30,951 nucleotides of DNA, taken from positions 1 to 30,951 of the forward strand of contig CAMWQS010000003.1 of the NCBI GenBank assembly GCA_947176485.1, written 5' to 3'. This document shows positions 23,682 to 29,979 of this stretch, piece after piece. Position 1 is the stretch's first letter. Each line of letters starts with the position of its first letter. A program made the position numbers and the translations under genes. The stretch comes from an uncultured Clostridia bacterium. GTDB lineage: Bacteria; Bacillota; Clostridia; Christensenellales; Borkfalkiaceae. The notes beneath the pieces were generated by a model that searched no databases, was not told where the DNA came from, and saw only the letters and a program-made list of their open reading frames with translations.

Positions 23682-25895
23682 TTAGTCTTTGTTTACGTCC
23701 TTAACAAGTCCGTCTTCGATAAGCTCTTCCATAGTTTCGTAAGGATACATTGCCGCGTAATCACGCTCGGGAACGTTCCTCTTGATGCCGTCGCGCTTTT
23801 CAAGCATAAGGTCTACGAGCCTTACCGCCTTCTTAACGCCGCGGGGGCTCTTAATCTTAATCATAGTAGGCGTGCCGTGCAACGACTTGTTGTTGGATAC
23901 GTCCTTTTGGTGATATACGGAGTACTCGATTTCCTTCGGGTCGATTGCCATATAAAGGACGAGCGTCTTGCCGCGGATTTTGAAGCGTGCGATAGTTTCT
24001 CTGCCCTTGTGGAAGCGCTCAGCACCCCACGCGATGTTAGAGTTAACTTTACGGTAGCTCAAAAGCGCGTTTCTTACTTTACCGTAATAGGTCTTGGTTT
24101 CGTCCGAGCTTTGGATAATTCTTGCAATGAAGCTACGGTTGTAGCGCATCATGTTAAGGAAGTCAACGCCGTTTTCGTCTTCTTCGTCGCCGTCGCTATC
24201 GTCGTCATCGTCGTCCGAATCTTTTGCAACGACTACTACGGGCGTCGGGGGGGTTACCTCGACAACCTCGGGAACGGGTTCCTCTTCAACGACTTCCTCT
24301 ACGACCTCTTCTTGTACGGGTTCTTCGATTTGCTCGATTACTTCGGTTACCGTTACGAGTTCTTCCTCGGGTTCCTCAACGACCTCTTCAACGGGTTCTT
24401 CAACCGTTTCCTCGTATTCTTCCACTTTCTCGGTGGGTGCTACGATTACGTTCTGAACGACTTCAAGGTTTTGGATAAGCTCTTTAAGCTCTGCAATTTC
24501 GTTATCGATAGCGTTGAAGCGTTCTTCGTTGGTCTGGTAAACCTTCTCGCTTACGCTGTCGGACATTCTGTCAACGCCGTCCTCGTCGATGACGATTTCG
24601 TAATCGCTGTCTTGCTGCGCCTCGATAAGCTTAGACGCAACGGCGTTGGTAATTTCTTCACTGTCAACGGTAACGGTGGGCATTGCGTTAATAAGCTGCT
24701 CTGCCACCTTATCCGCGATTTCGTCGGTGTCAAATTCGGGAAGATAGTTTGAAAGTGCCGCTGCGGCTTTGTCTGCAATAGCGTCCTCGTTAACGCCTGC
24801 AACGGTAATCTTCTCACTGATGCGTGCCGCCATTTCGTCGTAGTCGGGTTCTTCAACCTCTTCTTCGGCGTTCACTTCGCTAAGCTTTTCGGCAACTGCG
24901 GTTGCAATTGCGTCGTAGTCAAGCCTGTCGATAATCTCTTTGGAAATGGACTCGCAACCCTCGTCGTCAACGATAATCTCGAAGTCCTCGGGTTTTAAAG
25001 AGCCGACCTTCAAAGCGATGGCGTCTGCAAGCTCGTCTTCGTTAATTTCGTAACGGGCAGGTGCGTCCGCATAGCTTGCCGCCGTGTAGTTCTGCACTTC
25101 GGGGATTTCGATTTGCTGTGCAACCTTTGCCGCAAGATAATCGTAATCGATTTCGCCTGCGGGCATTGTGCCGAGCTTGTCGGCAACTAAGTCAGCAATT
25201 GTTTCGCTGTCAACCTCCGCAGTCAATTCGGGTACGACGATTTGCTCCGCCACCTTCGACGCGATATAGTCGGGCGAAACGTATTCCTGTGCGGGCAGAC
25301 GGGAAGCAATCTTGTCTGCGAGATATTCGTAGTCTATTGCGCGGTCTGCAACGGATACGTTGACGGGCAACGCCGAAGCCGCCGCAACCTCCTGCACGGG
25401 CATACGCTGTGCAAGTTTGTCTGCAAGCAGGTCGTAATCGATAGCCTGCACGGGCGCAACGTCCTGAACGGGCAAGCGGGCAATCAGCTTATCGACGAGC
25501 ACGTCGTAGTCAATATCCTGCTGCGCCGTATAAACGCGTGCACTCTCCTGTGCGGGAGCGGGCACGTGCTCTCCGTTCGCCAATAAATCGTTAAGCTCTT
25601 TAACCTTATCTGCAAGCGCGTTGAAAATGCTTTCACTCTGCATTGCGATAAGTCTGAACTCTTGCTTTAACGCTTCGTAGTCGGTTTGTATTGCTGCTTG
25701 CAGTTCGCGGCCCTGATGAATAACGAAATTAATTTCGTCCCTTGCACCGGCAATCTGCTCCAAAGCAGTGTTCATTCTGCTGTTGGAAATTTTGGACTGG
25801 TTAAGGGCTTCTTCCTGCTTAGCGGATAATTCACGCTGCCTCTGAAGTATTAGGTCTGCCTTCTTCGGCGTCTGCACGTTTTTGTTATCTGCCAT
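23682..25895 (-). CDS. Large acidic repeat protein with coiled coil (737 aa), unknown
   Basis: Three regions. Residues 1-~115 are predicted coiled coil (RQRELSAKQEEALNQSK and onward). Residues ~125-465 contain about ten degenerate repeats of the type IDYDLLADKLAQRMPVQ / DYDYLAAKVAQQIEIPE / DTDEIADKVAEQLINAMP. Residues ~480-575 are a Glu/Val/Pro and Asp-rich linker (VVEEPEEELVTVTEV, DSDDDDDD). Residues 576-737 form a basic globular domain (NRSFIARIIQSS, RGKTLVLYMAIDP, SLHGTPTMIKIKSPRGVKKA) that I have seen repeatedly in Clostridia proteins but cannot name. There is no signal peptide or membrane helix, so it is probably cytoplasmic, possibly a scaffold or filament-associated protein. RBS GAGGTG precedes the ATG. 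Confidence 0.85.
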   Translation of the reverse strand: MADNKNVQTPKKADLILQRQRELSAKQEEALNQSKISNSRMNTALEQIAGARDEINFVIHQGRELQAAIQTDYEALKQEFRLIAMQSESIFNALADKVKELNDLLANGEHVPAPAQESARVYTAQQDIDYDVLVDKLIARLPVQDVAPVQAIDYDLLADKLAQRMPVQEVAAASALPVNVSVADRAIDYEYLADKIASRLPAQEYVSPDYIASKVAEQIVVPELTAEVDSETIADLVADKLGTMPAGEIDYDYLAAKVAQQIEIPEVQNYTAASYADAPARYEINEDELADAIALKVGSLKPEDFEIIVDDEGCESISKEIIDRLDYDAIATAVAEKLSEVNAEEEVEEPDYDEMAARISEKITVAGVNEDAIADKAAAALSNYLPEFDTDEIADKVAEQLINAMPTVTVDSEEITNAVASKLIEAQQDSDYEIVIDEDGVDRMSDSVSEKVYQTNEERFNAIDNEIAELKELIQNLEVVQNVIVAPTEKVEEYEETVEEPVEEVVEEPEEELVTVTEVIEQIEEPVQEEVVEEVVEEEPVPEVVEVTPPTPVVVVAKDSDDDDDDSDGDEEDENGVDFLNMMRYNRSFIARIIQSSDETKTYYGKVRNALLSYRKVNSNIAWGAERFHKGRETIARFKIRGKTLVLYMAIDPKEIEYSVYHQKDVSNNKSLHGTPTMIKIKSPRGVKKAVRLVDLMLEKRDGIKRNVPERDYAAMYPYETMEELIEDGLVKDVNKD

Positions 25896-26288
25896 ATTTA
25901 CACCTCGTATGAGTAAAATTTCTGAAATTCATTACCTTTTTAAGGTAACCCTATACATAGTTTACACCCTTTTTTGCAAAAAGTAAAATTAATAACACTA
26001 TTTTTTTCATTTATTTTCACTTTTTTTTGCGTTATTTAAGGCATATTAGGGGGGTAATCGCATTTACGCCTCCTTCCGCGCCCCGTCTTACAGCCCCCAT
26101 TTTTGTTAGGTTTTAACACTTTTAAGGGCTTTATAAGCCCGTTTTTGCCACATATTTGCCAAAAATCCGCCCGATTTTTTATAAATTTCGGTTTTGGCTA
26201 ATATTTCCAGTTGACAAAAGGGCGGTTTACCCGCTAAACTTGTATAATATACAGGTTTAGCGGGTAAACCGCTACAAAGGAGAGATAT
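25896..26288. other. 393-bp divergent intergenic region
   Basis: Separates the acidic repeat protein (-) from the double-HTH regulator (+). It holds, on the minus side, an AT-rich promoter area with a small TTACCTT/AAGGTAA stem (25932-25948). In the middle is a G/C-stem hairpin GGGCTT-TAT-AAGCCC followed by GTTTTTG (26126-26147), which looks terminator-like on the plus strand although no gene precedes it. On the right are TTGACA (26211-26216) and the 51-bp palindrome. I see no open reading frame with a ribosome binding site. Confidence 0.7.
26222..26272 (+). promoter_or_regulatory. 51-bp near-perfect palindrome over a TATAAT box
   Basis: Outer arms GCGGTTTACCCGCTAAAC (26222-26239) and its exact complement (26255-26272) flank TGTATA-A-TATACA (26241-26253). 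Only the pair 26240/26254 (T/G) breaks 25-bp symmetry. TATAAT is at 26243-26248. Each outer arm contains its own dyad, GTTTA-N5-TAAAC (26225-26239 and 26255-26269), centres 30 bp apart. TTGACA lies 26 bp upstream of TATAAT, too far for a normal promoter. Probable operator of the downstream regulator. Confidence 0.88.
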
Positions 26289-26726
26289 ATGGGGCTTGAA
26301 AACTTCCCCGAAATATTGAAGGAGCTTATCGTTGAAAACCTTGCGAACCTCACCGAAGTCAGCGACGAGCTGGGCTGCGGCGAGTCCACTTTAAGCCGCT
26401 ACACGACGGGCAAGGCGTTGCCCACGCTTGAGATGACGGTGCGGCTTGCGGACTATTTCAGCGTAACGACGGACTACCTTTTGGGGCTAAACGAGGAAAA
26501 CACGGCGAGCAGATTTAAAACCCCTCCGCCATTTGCAAAGCGGTTCGAAGAAGTACTTAAATACTTTCATATTTCAAGGTACAGGCTTATACAGATGACG
26601 GGCATAGCGGAAACGGTTATGCGCTACTGGGTGCAGGGCAAGACGGAACCGACCGTGCCAAGCGTTGTAAAAATTGCGCAAGCCCTGGGTTGTACCGTTG
26701 ACTTTTTAATCGGCAGAGAAAAATAA
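26289..26726 (+). CDS. Tandem double-HTH (XRE) regulator
   Basis: 145 residues consisting of two consecutive helix-turn-helix domains. The first (about 5-65) reads NLTEVSDELGCGESTLSRY, then TTGKALPTLEMTVRLADYF and DYLLGL. The second (about 80-143) reads ISRYRLIQMTGIAETVMRYW, then GKTEPTVPSVVKIAQALG and DFLIGRE. Both end in the D-x-L-L/I-G motif typical of HTH_3 proteins. An AAAGGAG ribosome binding site lies just after the 51-bp palindrome. Two DNA-binding domains facing two identical dyads make autoregulation likely; the divergent acidic repeat protein may be a co-target. No sensor domain is present. Confidence 0.88.
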   Translation: MGLENFPEILKELIVENLANLTEVSDELGCGESTLSRYTTGKALPTLEMTVRLADYFSVTTDYLLGLNEENTASRFKTPPPFAKRFEEVLKYFHISRYRLIQMTGIAETVMRYWVQGKTEPTVPSVVKIAQALGCTVDFLIGREK

Positions 26727-26786
26727 AACGCCCGTATAAAATCTCGTGCTACTACCCATAATAATAGAAAAAGGCGGAGGCTTTTT

Positions 26787-26939
26787 ATGGGCAAAAAGAA
26801 AAATAAAATAGCAAGACTGACCGAAGAACAGTACTACGCATACATCGCGGGACTCAAAGACGACGGTGTGAACGACGCGGCTTTGTTTGACGCTAACGGG
26901 GACATGCTGGTCCCCTCCCCCTTCGATAACGAAGATTAA
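26787..26939 (+). CDS. 50-residue orphan protein
   Basis: Translates as MGKKKNKIARLTEEQYYAYI, then AGLKDDGVNDAALFDANGDM, then LVPSPFDNED. A basic N-terminus, an amphipathic helix and an acidic end give a strongly polar, soluble small protein. It has an excellent GGAGG ribosome binding site (26776-26780) six bases before ATG and is followed by its own terminator, so it is probably expressed. I do not recognise the family. It lies between the double-HTH gene and spoIVA, which is convergent. Confidence 0.8.
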   Translation: MGKKKNKIARLTEEQYYAYIAGLKDDGVNDAALFDANGDMLVPSPFDNED

Positions 26940-26949
26940 TAAAATTGTT

Positions 26950-26976
26950 AAAGGCGAGGCACACAGCCCCGCCTTT
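26950..26976 (+). terminator. Terminator of the 50-residue protein gene
   Basis: Eleven-bp stem with one A/C mismatch (AAAGGCGAGGC against GCCCCGCCTTT), loop ACACA, ending in TTTATATTAT, starting 11 bp after the stop. The 107 bp from here to the spoIVA end hold an AT-rich palindromic stretch (27047-27064) and an imperfect hairpin near 27024-27047, with no gene. Confidence 0.75.
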
Positions 26977-27083
26977 ATATTATCCGCAAACTCATCACCC
27001 GCGCCACGACCCTTCTAAGGTTTAGCGCAACTAACGCCCGTTGCTATTATATTATATGTAATATATTAAAGCATTGGTGCGTT

Positions 27084-28559
27084 TTATAAAATGATACAAA
27101 TAACTCCGCCCTTGCCCTCGTTAACAATCCTAGTGATAGCTTTACGCATCTTGTTCTTGGTATGGTCTTGCATAGAGCCGACCTTACCAGCCAAGCCCTC
27201 CTTCACCATTCCGCGAAGCGACTTGCCGAATACGTTGGTATCCCACATGGTTTCGGGGTTGGTTTCGAAGCCGTTCATCATACCTTGAACTATGCTCTCA
27301 CTCTGCGCGGCACTGCCCATTATGGGGCTGACCTCGCCCGTAACGTCGATTTTTACGATATGATAGCTCGGCGCGGTAGCACGAAGCTTAATGCCCACGC
27401 TTCCGCCTTGACGCACGAGCTTGGGTGCCTCCAAGCTCATATCCTCGTCGTCGGGGTGAACTATGCCGTAGCCGTTGATTTTGGCGCACTCCAACGCGTC
27501 CTTGATTTTGTCGTAGCCGCGCTTAGCCTCCGAAGTCCCGCGGATATAGCGCATAAGCGTGTACTCGTCGCAAATCTCGTCGCCCGCAATCTCGGACAGC
27601 ATATCGTAGAAAATGCCGTCTTGAACGTACGCCGTAACCTTAGCCTTGCCGTCCGCAAGGTTCAAGGATACCGAAGGCTCACCCTTCCAGAACTTGCAGT
27701 CCTTCAACATATCGTCGAAAGCCGTGCAGTCCTTCATCTTGTTCACGGCAGAAGCCGCCGCCTTAATTCTTTCTAACAGCTCGCAAAGTGCCGAGCTTTC
27801 TTGGGGCAAGAAGCGCATCCAGTCGGGAATATCCACGTCAAAGCCCGTTACGGGGAACTCGAATAGAACGGCTTTCAAAACGTTCAAAAGTCCCGCAGCG
27901 TCCAGCTTTTCGCAGTTAGCCGCAATGACCGCAACGCCGTACTTCTTTTCAAGGTCGTCGCGCAGCTTTTTAGCCGACGCCTTATCGGGGTCGACGCAGT
28001 TTAAAACTATGACGAAGGGCTTACCCAGCTCTTGCAGCCTTGCAACCGTGCGCTCCTCGGCGTTTATATATCCCGAGCGGGGAATATCCGCAATCGAGCC
28101 GTCGGTCGTCACCAAAACGCCTATGGTCGAGTGTTCGGAAATAACCTTTTCGGTGCCAAGCTCAGCCGCCTCCGCAAAGGGCAGCGGTTTATCCGACCAC
28201 GGGGTATTGACGAGTCGGGGCTTGCCGTCCTCCTCGAACCCGTGCGCGCCCTTGGTTATAAAGCCCACGCAGTCGGCAAACCTTACGTTTGCAACCGCGT
28301 TTTCGATTTTGACTTTTACCGCCTTTGCCGGAACGAACTTCGGCTCGGTAGTCATAATCGATTTGCCCGAGGCGGACTGTGGCAATTCGTCCACCATAAC
28401 GGCTTTATCGTTGCCGTTCTCCACGTTGGGAATGACGAGCTCCGTCATAAACTTTTTTATAAGAGTAGACTTACCCGTCCTAACGGGTCCTACTACTCCG
28501 ATATAAATATCTCCGCCGCTACGTCCGGCAATGTCCTCGTAAACGTTATAATCCAGCAT
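27084..28559 (-). CDS. spoIVA: Stage IV sporulation protein A
   Basis: ATPase that polymerises on the forespore surface as the spore-coat basement layer, and is needed for coat and cortex. The N-terminal P-loop GPVRTGKSTLIKKF (residue ~24) has the TRAFAC-type Walker A; DCVGF (Walker B-like) and VLNCVDPD (guanine-type recognition position) follow. The C-terminus VNEGKGGVICIIL is the conserved membrane-proximal tail. The N-terminal DVYEDIAGRSGGDIYIGVV-like start (here NVYEDIAGRSGGDIY) is diagnostic. 491 residues is normal. A GGAGG ribosome binding site precedes ATG. Expression should be mother-cell sigma-E dependent. Confidence 0.96.
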   Translation of the reverse strand: MLDYNVYEDIAGRSGGDIYIGVVGPVRTGKSTLIKKFMTELVIPNVENGNDKAVMVDELPQSASGKSIMTTEPKFVPAKAVKVKIENAVANVRFADCVGFITKGAHGFEEDGKPRLVNTPWSDKPLPFAEAAELGTEKVISEHSTIGVLVTTDGSIADIPRSGYINAEERTVARLQELGKPFVIVLNCVDPDKASAKKLRDDLEKKYGVAVIAANCEKLDAAGLLNVLKAVLFEFPVTGFDVDIPDWMRFLPQESSALCELLERIKAAASAVNKMKDCTAFDDMLKDCKFWKGEPSVSLNLADGKAKVTAYVQDGIFYDMLSEIAGDEICDEYTLMRYIRGTSEAKRGYDKIKDALECAKINGYGIVHPDDEDMSLEAPKLVRQGGSVGIKLRATAPSYHIVKIDVTGEVSPIMGSAAQSESIVQGMMNGFETNPETMWDTNVFGKSLRGMVKEGLAGKVGSMQDHTKNKMRKAITRIVNEGKGGVICIIL

Positions 28560-28573
28560 ATCCGCCTCCGCAA

Positions 28574-28599
28574 AATCTATGTGTAAATAACTTATTTAC
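28574..28599 (-). promoter_or_regulatory. Candidate sigma-E -10 and 17-bp palindrome before spoIVA
   Basis: CATAGATT on the minus strand (28574-28581) fits the sigma-E -10 pattern CATAnAnT. Immediately upstream lies a perfect palindrome GTAAATAACTTATTTAC (28583-28599). The -35 match is poor, and the +1 would fall in the ribosome binding site about 8 bases before ATG, so confidence is limited. Confidence 0.4.
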
Positions 28600-28611
28600 T
28601 TTCTTTGCGTT

Positions 28612-28767
28612 TTAGAACGGTTTTTTTGCGAATTTTTGTTTCTCCCTCTCTTTAATATTTGCTTTTGCTGTTTCTATCCGTTTTAGTAATCTTTCAATTC
28701 TGCTTTTTGAATTTTCCACAACAACTTGGTCTGCAAGTTCTTTTAAATATTTTTCTATATCTTTCAT
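28612..28767 (-). CDS. 51-residue charged helical protein, unknown
   Basis: Reads MKDIEKYLKELADQVVVENS, then KSRIERLLKRIETAKANIKE, then REKQKFAKKPF. Rich in Lys and Glu with heptad-like Leu/Ile spacing, so likely a short coiled coil. ATG overlaps the stop of the 98-residue gene by 4 bases (ATGA), so the two are coupled. AT-rich relative to the chromosome around it. Family not recognised. Confidence 0.75.
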   Translation of the reverse strand: MKDIEKYLKELADQVVVENSKSRIERLLKRIETAKANIKEREKQKFAKKPF

Positions 28768-29060
28768 AAATCTTCCCCCGACGGTTCACCTTTATATTCG
28801 TCTGCAACGGCTTCAATCGCCAAAGCAAGCCCCGTTTTAAATCCCCCTTTGTAAGTGGCTCTTTTTGCCGCGTCCTCCTTTTGGTAATATAGATGACGCA
28901 AAGTTCCTAATTTCTCTTTTTGCTCTTCCGTCAGGCTTTTCTCTAATTCTTTAAAAAGCATTACTATTTTCCCGTCAAGTTCCTGATACCTCTCCCCCAA
29001 ATCTATCCATTTATTATATACGCCTTCGAAATCGTAAAATTGTTCTATTTTTGTTTCCAT
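28764..29060 (-). CDS. 98-residue helical protein, DUF6809-like
   Basis: METKIEQFYDFEGVYNKWID begins an all-helical acidic protein with KSLTEEQKEKLGTLRHLYYQ and the ending YKGGFKTGLALAIEAVADEY. The arrangement (paired helices, then a GF-x-x-G-x-x-L-x-x-E helix) recalls the small DUF6809 proteins found near phage-type regulators; this is a resemblance from memory. AAGGAG ribosome binding site six to seven bases before ATG. Divergent from an XRE regulator with a shared palindromic control region, and coupled to a 51-residue gene downstream. Confidence 0.8.
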   Translation of the reverse strand: METKIEQFYDFEGVYNKWIDLGERYQELDGKIVMLFKELEKSLTEEQKEKLGTLRHLYYQKEDAAKRATYKGGFKTGLALAIEAVADEYKGEPSGEDL

Positions 29061-29080
29061 AATATTTCTCCTTGGTCAAT

Positions 29081-29123
29081 ACTTTACATCACTTAGTGAT
29101 GTTTGTAAAGTATTTTACATCAC
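29081..29123. promoter_or_regulatory. Overlapping divergent promoters within a dyad
   Basis: ACATCACTTAGTGATGT (29086-29102) is a perfect palindrome with 8-base arms. Around it, on the plus strand, TTTACA (29083-29088) and TAAAGT (29106-29111) are 17 bp apart. On the minus strand TTTACA (29104-29109) and TAAAGT (29081-29086) are also 17 bp apart. A third half-site TTTACATCAC lies at 29114-29123. The XRE product to the right is the likely binder. Confidence 0.7.
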
Positions 29124-29143
29124 AAACTGGCATATTCTAATGT

Positions 29144-29353
29144 ATGGAAGAAATATCAAAAAAGATAGGCAATAACATAAAGGTTGCACGCAAATTGAAA
29201 AAGCTAACTCAAAAGGAAGTTGCCGAACATTTGTATATGACCCAACAGCAATACAGTAGATTTGAAACTGGCAAATATGAGCTTAATTATTCACAAATTT
29301 TACAATTATGCGACTTGCTTGACATAACACCAAATGAAGTTTTTGAAAAATAA
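29144..29353 (+). CDS. XRE-family regulator (69 aa)
   Basis: Single Cro/CI-type helix-turn-helix: NIKVARKLKKLTQKEVAEHL, YMTQQQYSRFETGKYELNYS, then LCDLLDITPNEVFEK. Size and composition are those of immunity/control regulators of small mobile cassettes. No clear Shine-Dalgarno precedes the ATG. It faces away from the 98- and 51-residue genes across a palindromic promoter region and ends at a strong terminator. Likely represses the divergent genes and itself. Confidence 0.9.
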   Translation: MEEISKKIGNNIKVARKLKKLTQKEVAEHLYMTQQQYSRFETGKYELNYSQILQLCDLLDITPNEVFEK

Positions 29354-29357
29354 TGAT

Positions 29358-29390
29358 AGCCGCCCGCGGAGTTTCCGCGGGCGGCTTTTT
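29358..29390 (+). terminator. Terminator of the XRE gene
   Basis: Thirteen-bp perfect stem AGCCGCCCGCGGA with loop GTT, followed by TTTTTCTT; starts 5 bp after the stop codon. Its end abuts the left repeat that flanks the GIY-YIG gene. Confidence 0.92.
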
Positions 29391-29484
29391 CTTATTGCAT
29401 TTTTCCACTCTTCGCCATTGTAAGGCTCCCGCCCCCGTCATTGCGAGGCTTGCCGAAGCAATCCAGACGTTCAAGCTACTTTAT
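29389..29484 (+). repeat. Left direct repeat flanking the GIY-YIG gene
   Basis: Shares with 29875-29979 the blocks TTCTTATTGCATT, TCGCCATTG, CGTCATTGCGAGGCTTGC (29436-29453), CGAAGCAATCCAG (29454-29466) and TTCAAG-TACTTT. The palindromic core ATTGC-GA-GGC-TT-GCC-GAA-GCAAT is of the kind I know from dispersed CATTGCGAGG-type repeats in many bacteria. Confidence 0.8.
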
Positions 29485-29772
29485 TATTTCATCATATAAA
29501 TCGTCCCAATTTGGATTCATTGTTTCTATTAACTTTAACTTTGCTTTACGCGAACCGCCTTTTATTTGCTTTTCACGCCGAATTGCATCGCTTATATCAG
29601 TATACGTTTCATAATAACCGAGTTTATCTATATTATATTTTTTAGTAAAGCCTTCTACCGTTTTGCTTTTATGTTCCCAAACTCGACGAATTAAATTATT
29701 CGTTACACCCGTATACAGCGTCCCGTTTCTGAAATTAAACATAATGTATACGTAAGAAACGTACTCTTTCAT
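29476..29772 (-). CDS. GIY-YIG family endonuclease (98 aa)
   Basis: Starts MKEYVSYVYIMFNFRNGTLY. The catalytic core is complete: VYI and YTG (the GIY and YIG elements), TGVTNNLIRRVWEHK with the arginine, the tyrosine in LGYYETYT, and the glutamate in AIRREKQIKGG. 98 residues is the size of the single-domain UPF0213/YhbQ-like group. An open frame extends 29 codons upstream (to 29859), but that part is the translated repeat (HCAERSDKAIQ), so the ATG at 29772 is chosen. Flanked on both sides by related palindromic repeats. Substrate unknown; housekeeping DNA repair or mobility of the repeats are the options. Confidence 0.85.
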   Translation of the reverse strand: MKEYVSYVYIMFNFRNGTLYTGVTNNLIRRVWEHKSKTVEGFTKKYNIDKLGYYETYTDISDAIRREKQIKGGSRKAKLKLIETMNPNWDDLYDEIIK

Positions 29773-29784
29773 ATCTTTTCTCTT

Positions 29785-29820
29785 CTGGATTGCTTTGTCG
29801 CTTCGCTCCGCGCAATGACG
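29785..29820 (-). repeat. Inverted copy of the CATTGCG repeat
   Basis: On the minus strand CGTCATTGCGCGGAGCGA continues with AGCGACAAAGCAATCCAG. It is the same element in the opposite orientation to the two flanking copies, with an AGCGAAGCGAC core in place of GGCTTGCC. It lies just upstream of the GIY-YIG start. A decayed third form follows at about 29831-29868. Confidence 0.8.
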
Positions 29821-29874
29821 GGTGCGGTGTGTTTTGCTTTGTCGCTTTGTCCCATACAACGACGGGGCGGGCAG

Positions 29875-29979
29875 TTCTTATTGCATTCTTCCCATCGCCA
29901 TTGCAAGGGTATACTTTTCGTGTTCCTTGTTTCGTCATTGCGAGGCTTGCCGAAGCAATCCAGTCCTTCAAGTTACTTT
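29875..29979 (+). repeat. Right direct repeat flanking the GIY-YIG gene
   Basis: Partner of 29389-29484, with the identical 31-bp core at 29933-29963. The middle differs (CAAGGGTATACTTTTCG), so the copies are diverged or had separate histories. It reaches to the stop codon of the ATP-grasp gene. Confidence 0.75.

Noticed and set aside
23877..24752. 291-codon plus-strand open frame opposite the acidic repeat protein
   Set aside because: Its translation (FFDLLDYFGYRYEFFLG and similar) is the complement of the biased Glu/Val/Asp codons of the real gene; no ribosome binding site, and composition is unlike a protein.
26126..26147. Terminator on the plus strand
   Set aside because: The hairpin with T-run has no gene upstream on that strand; kept only as a note in the intergenic entry.
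27646..28506. 286-codon plus-strand open frame opposite spoIVA
   Set aside because: Antisense shadow of a clear spoIVA; Ser-rich, no motif, no start signal.
29773..29859. N-terminal extension of the GIY-YIG gene
   Set aside because: The extra 29 codons are translated dispersed repeat; the GIY-YIG core begins at the ATG at 29772.
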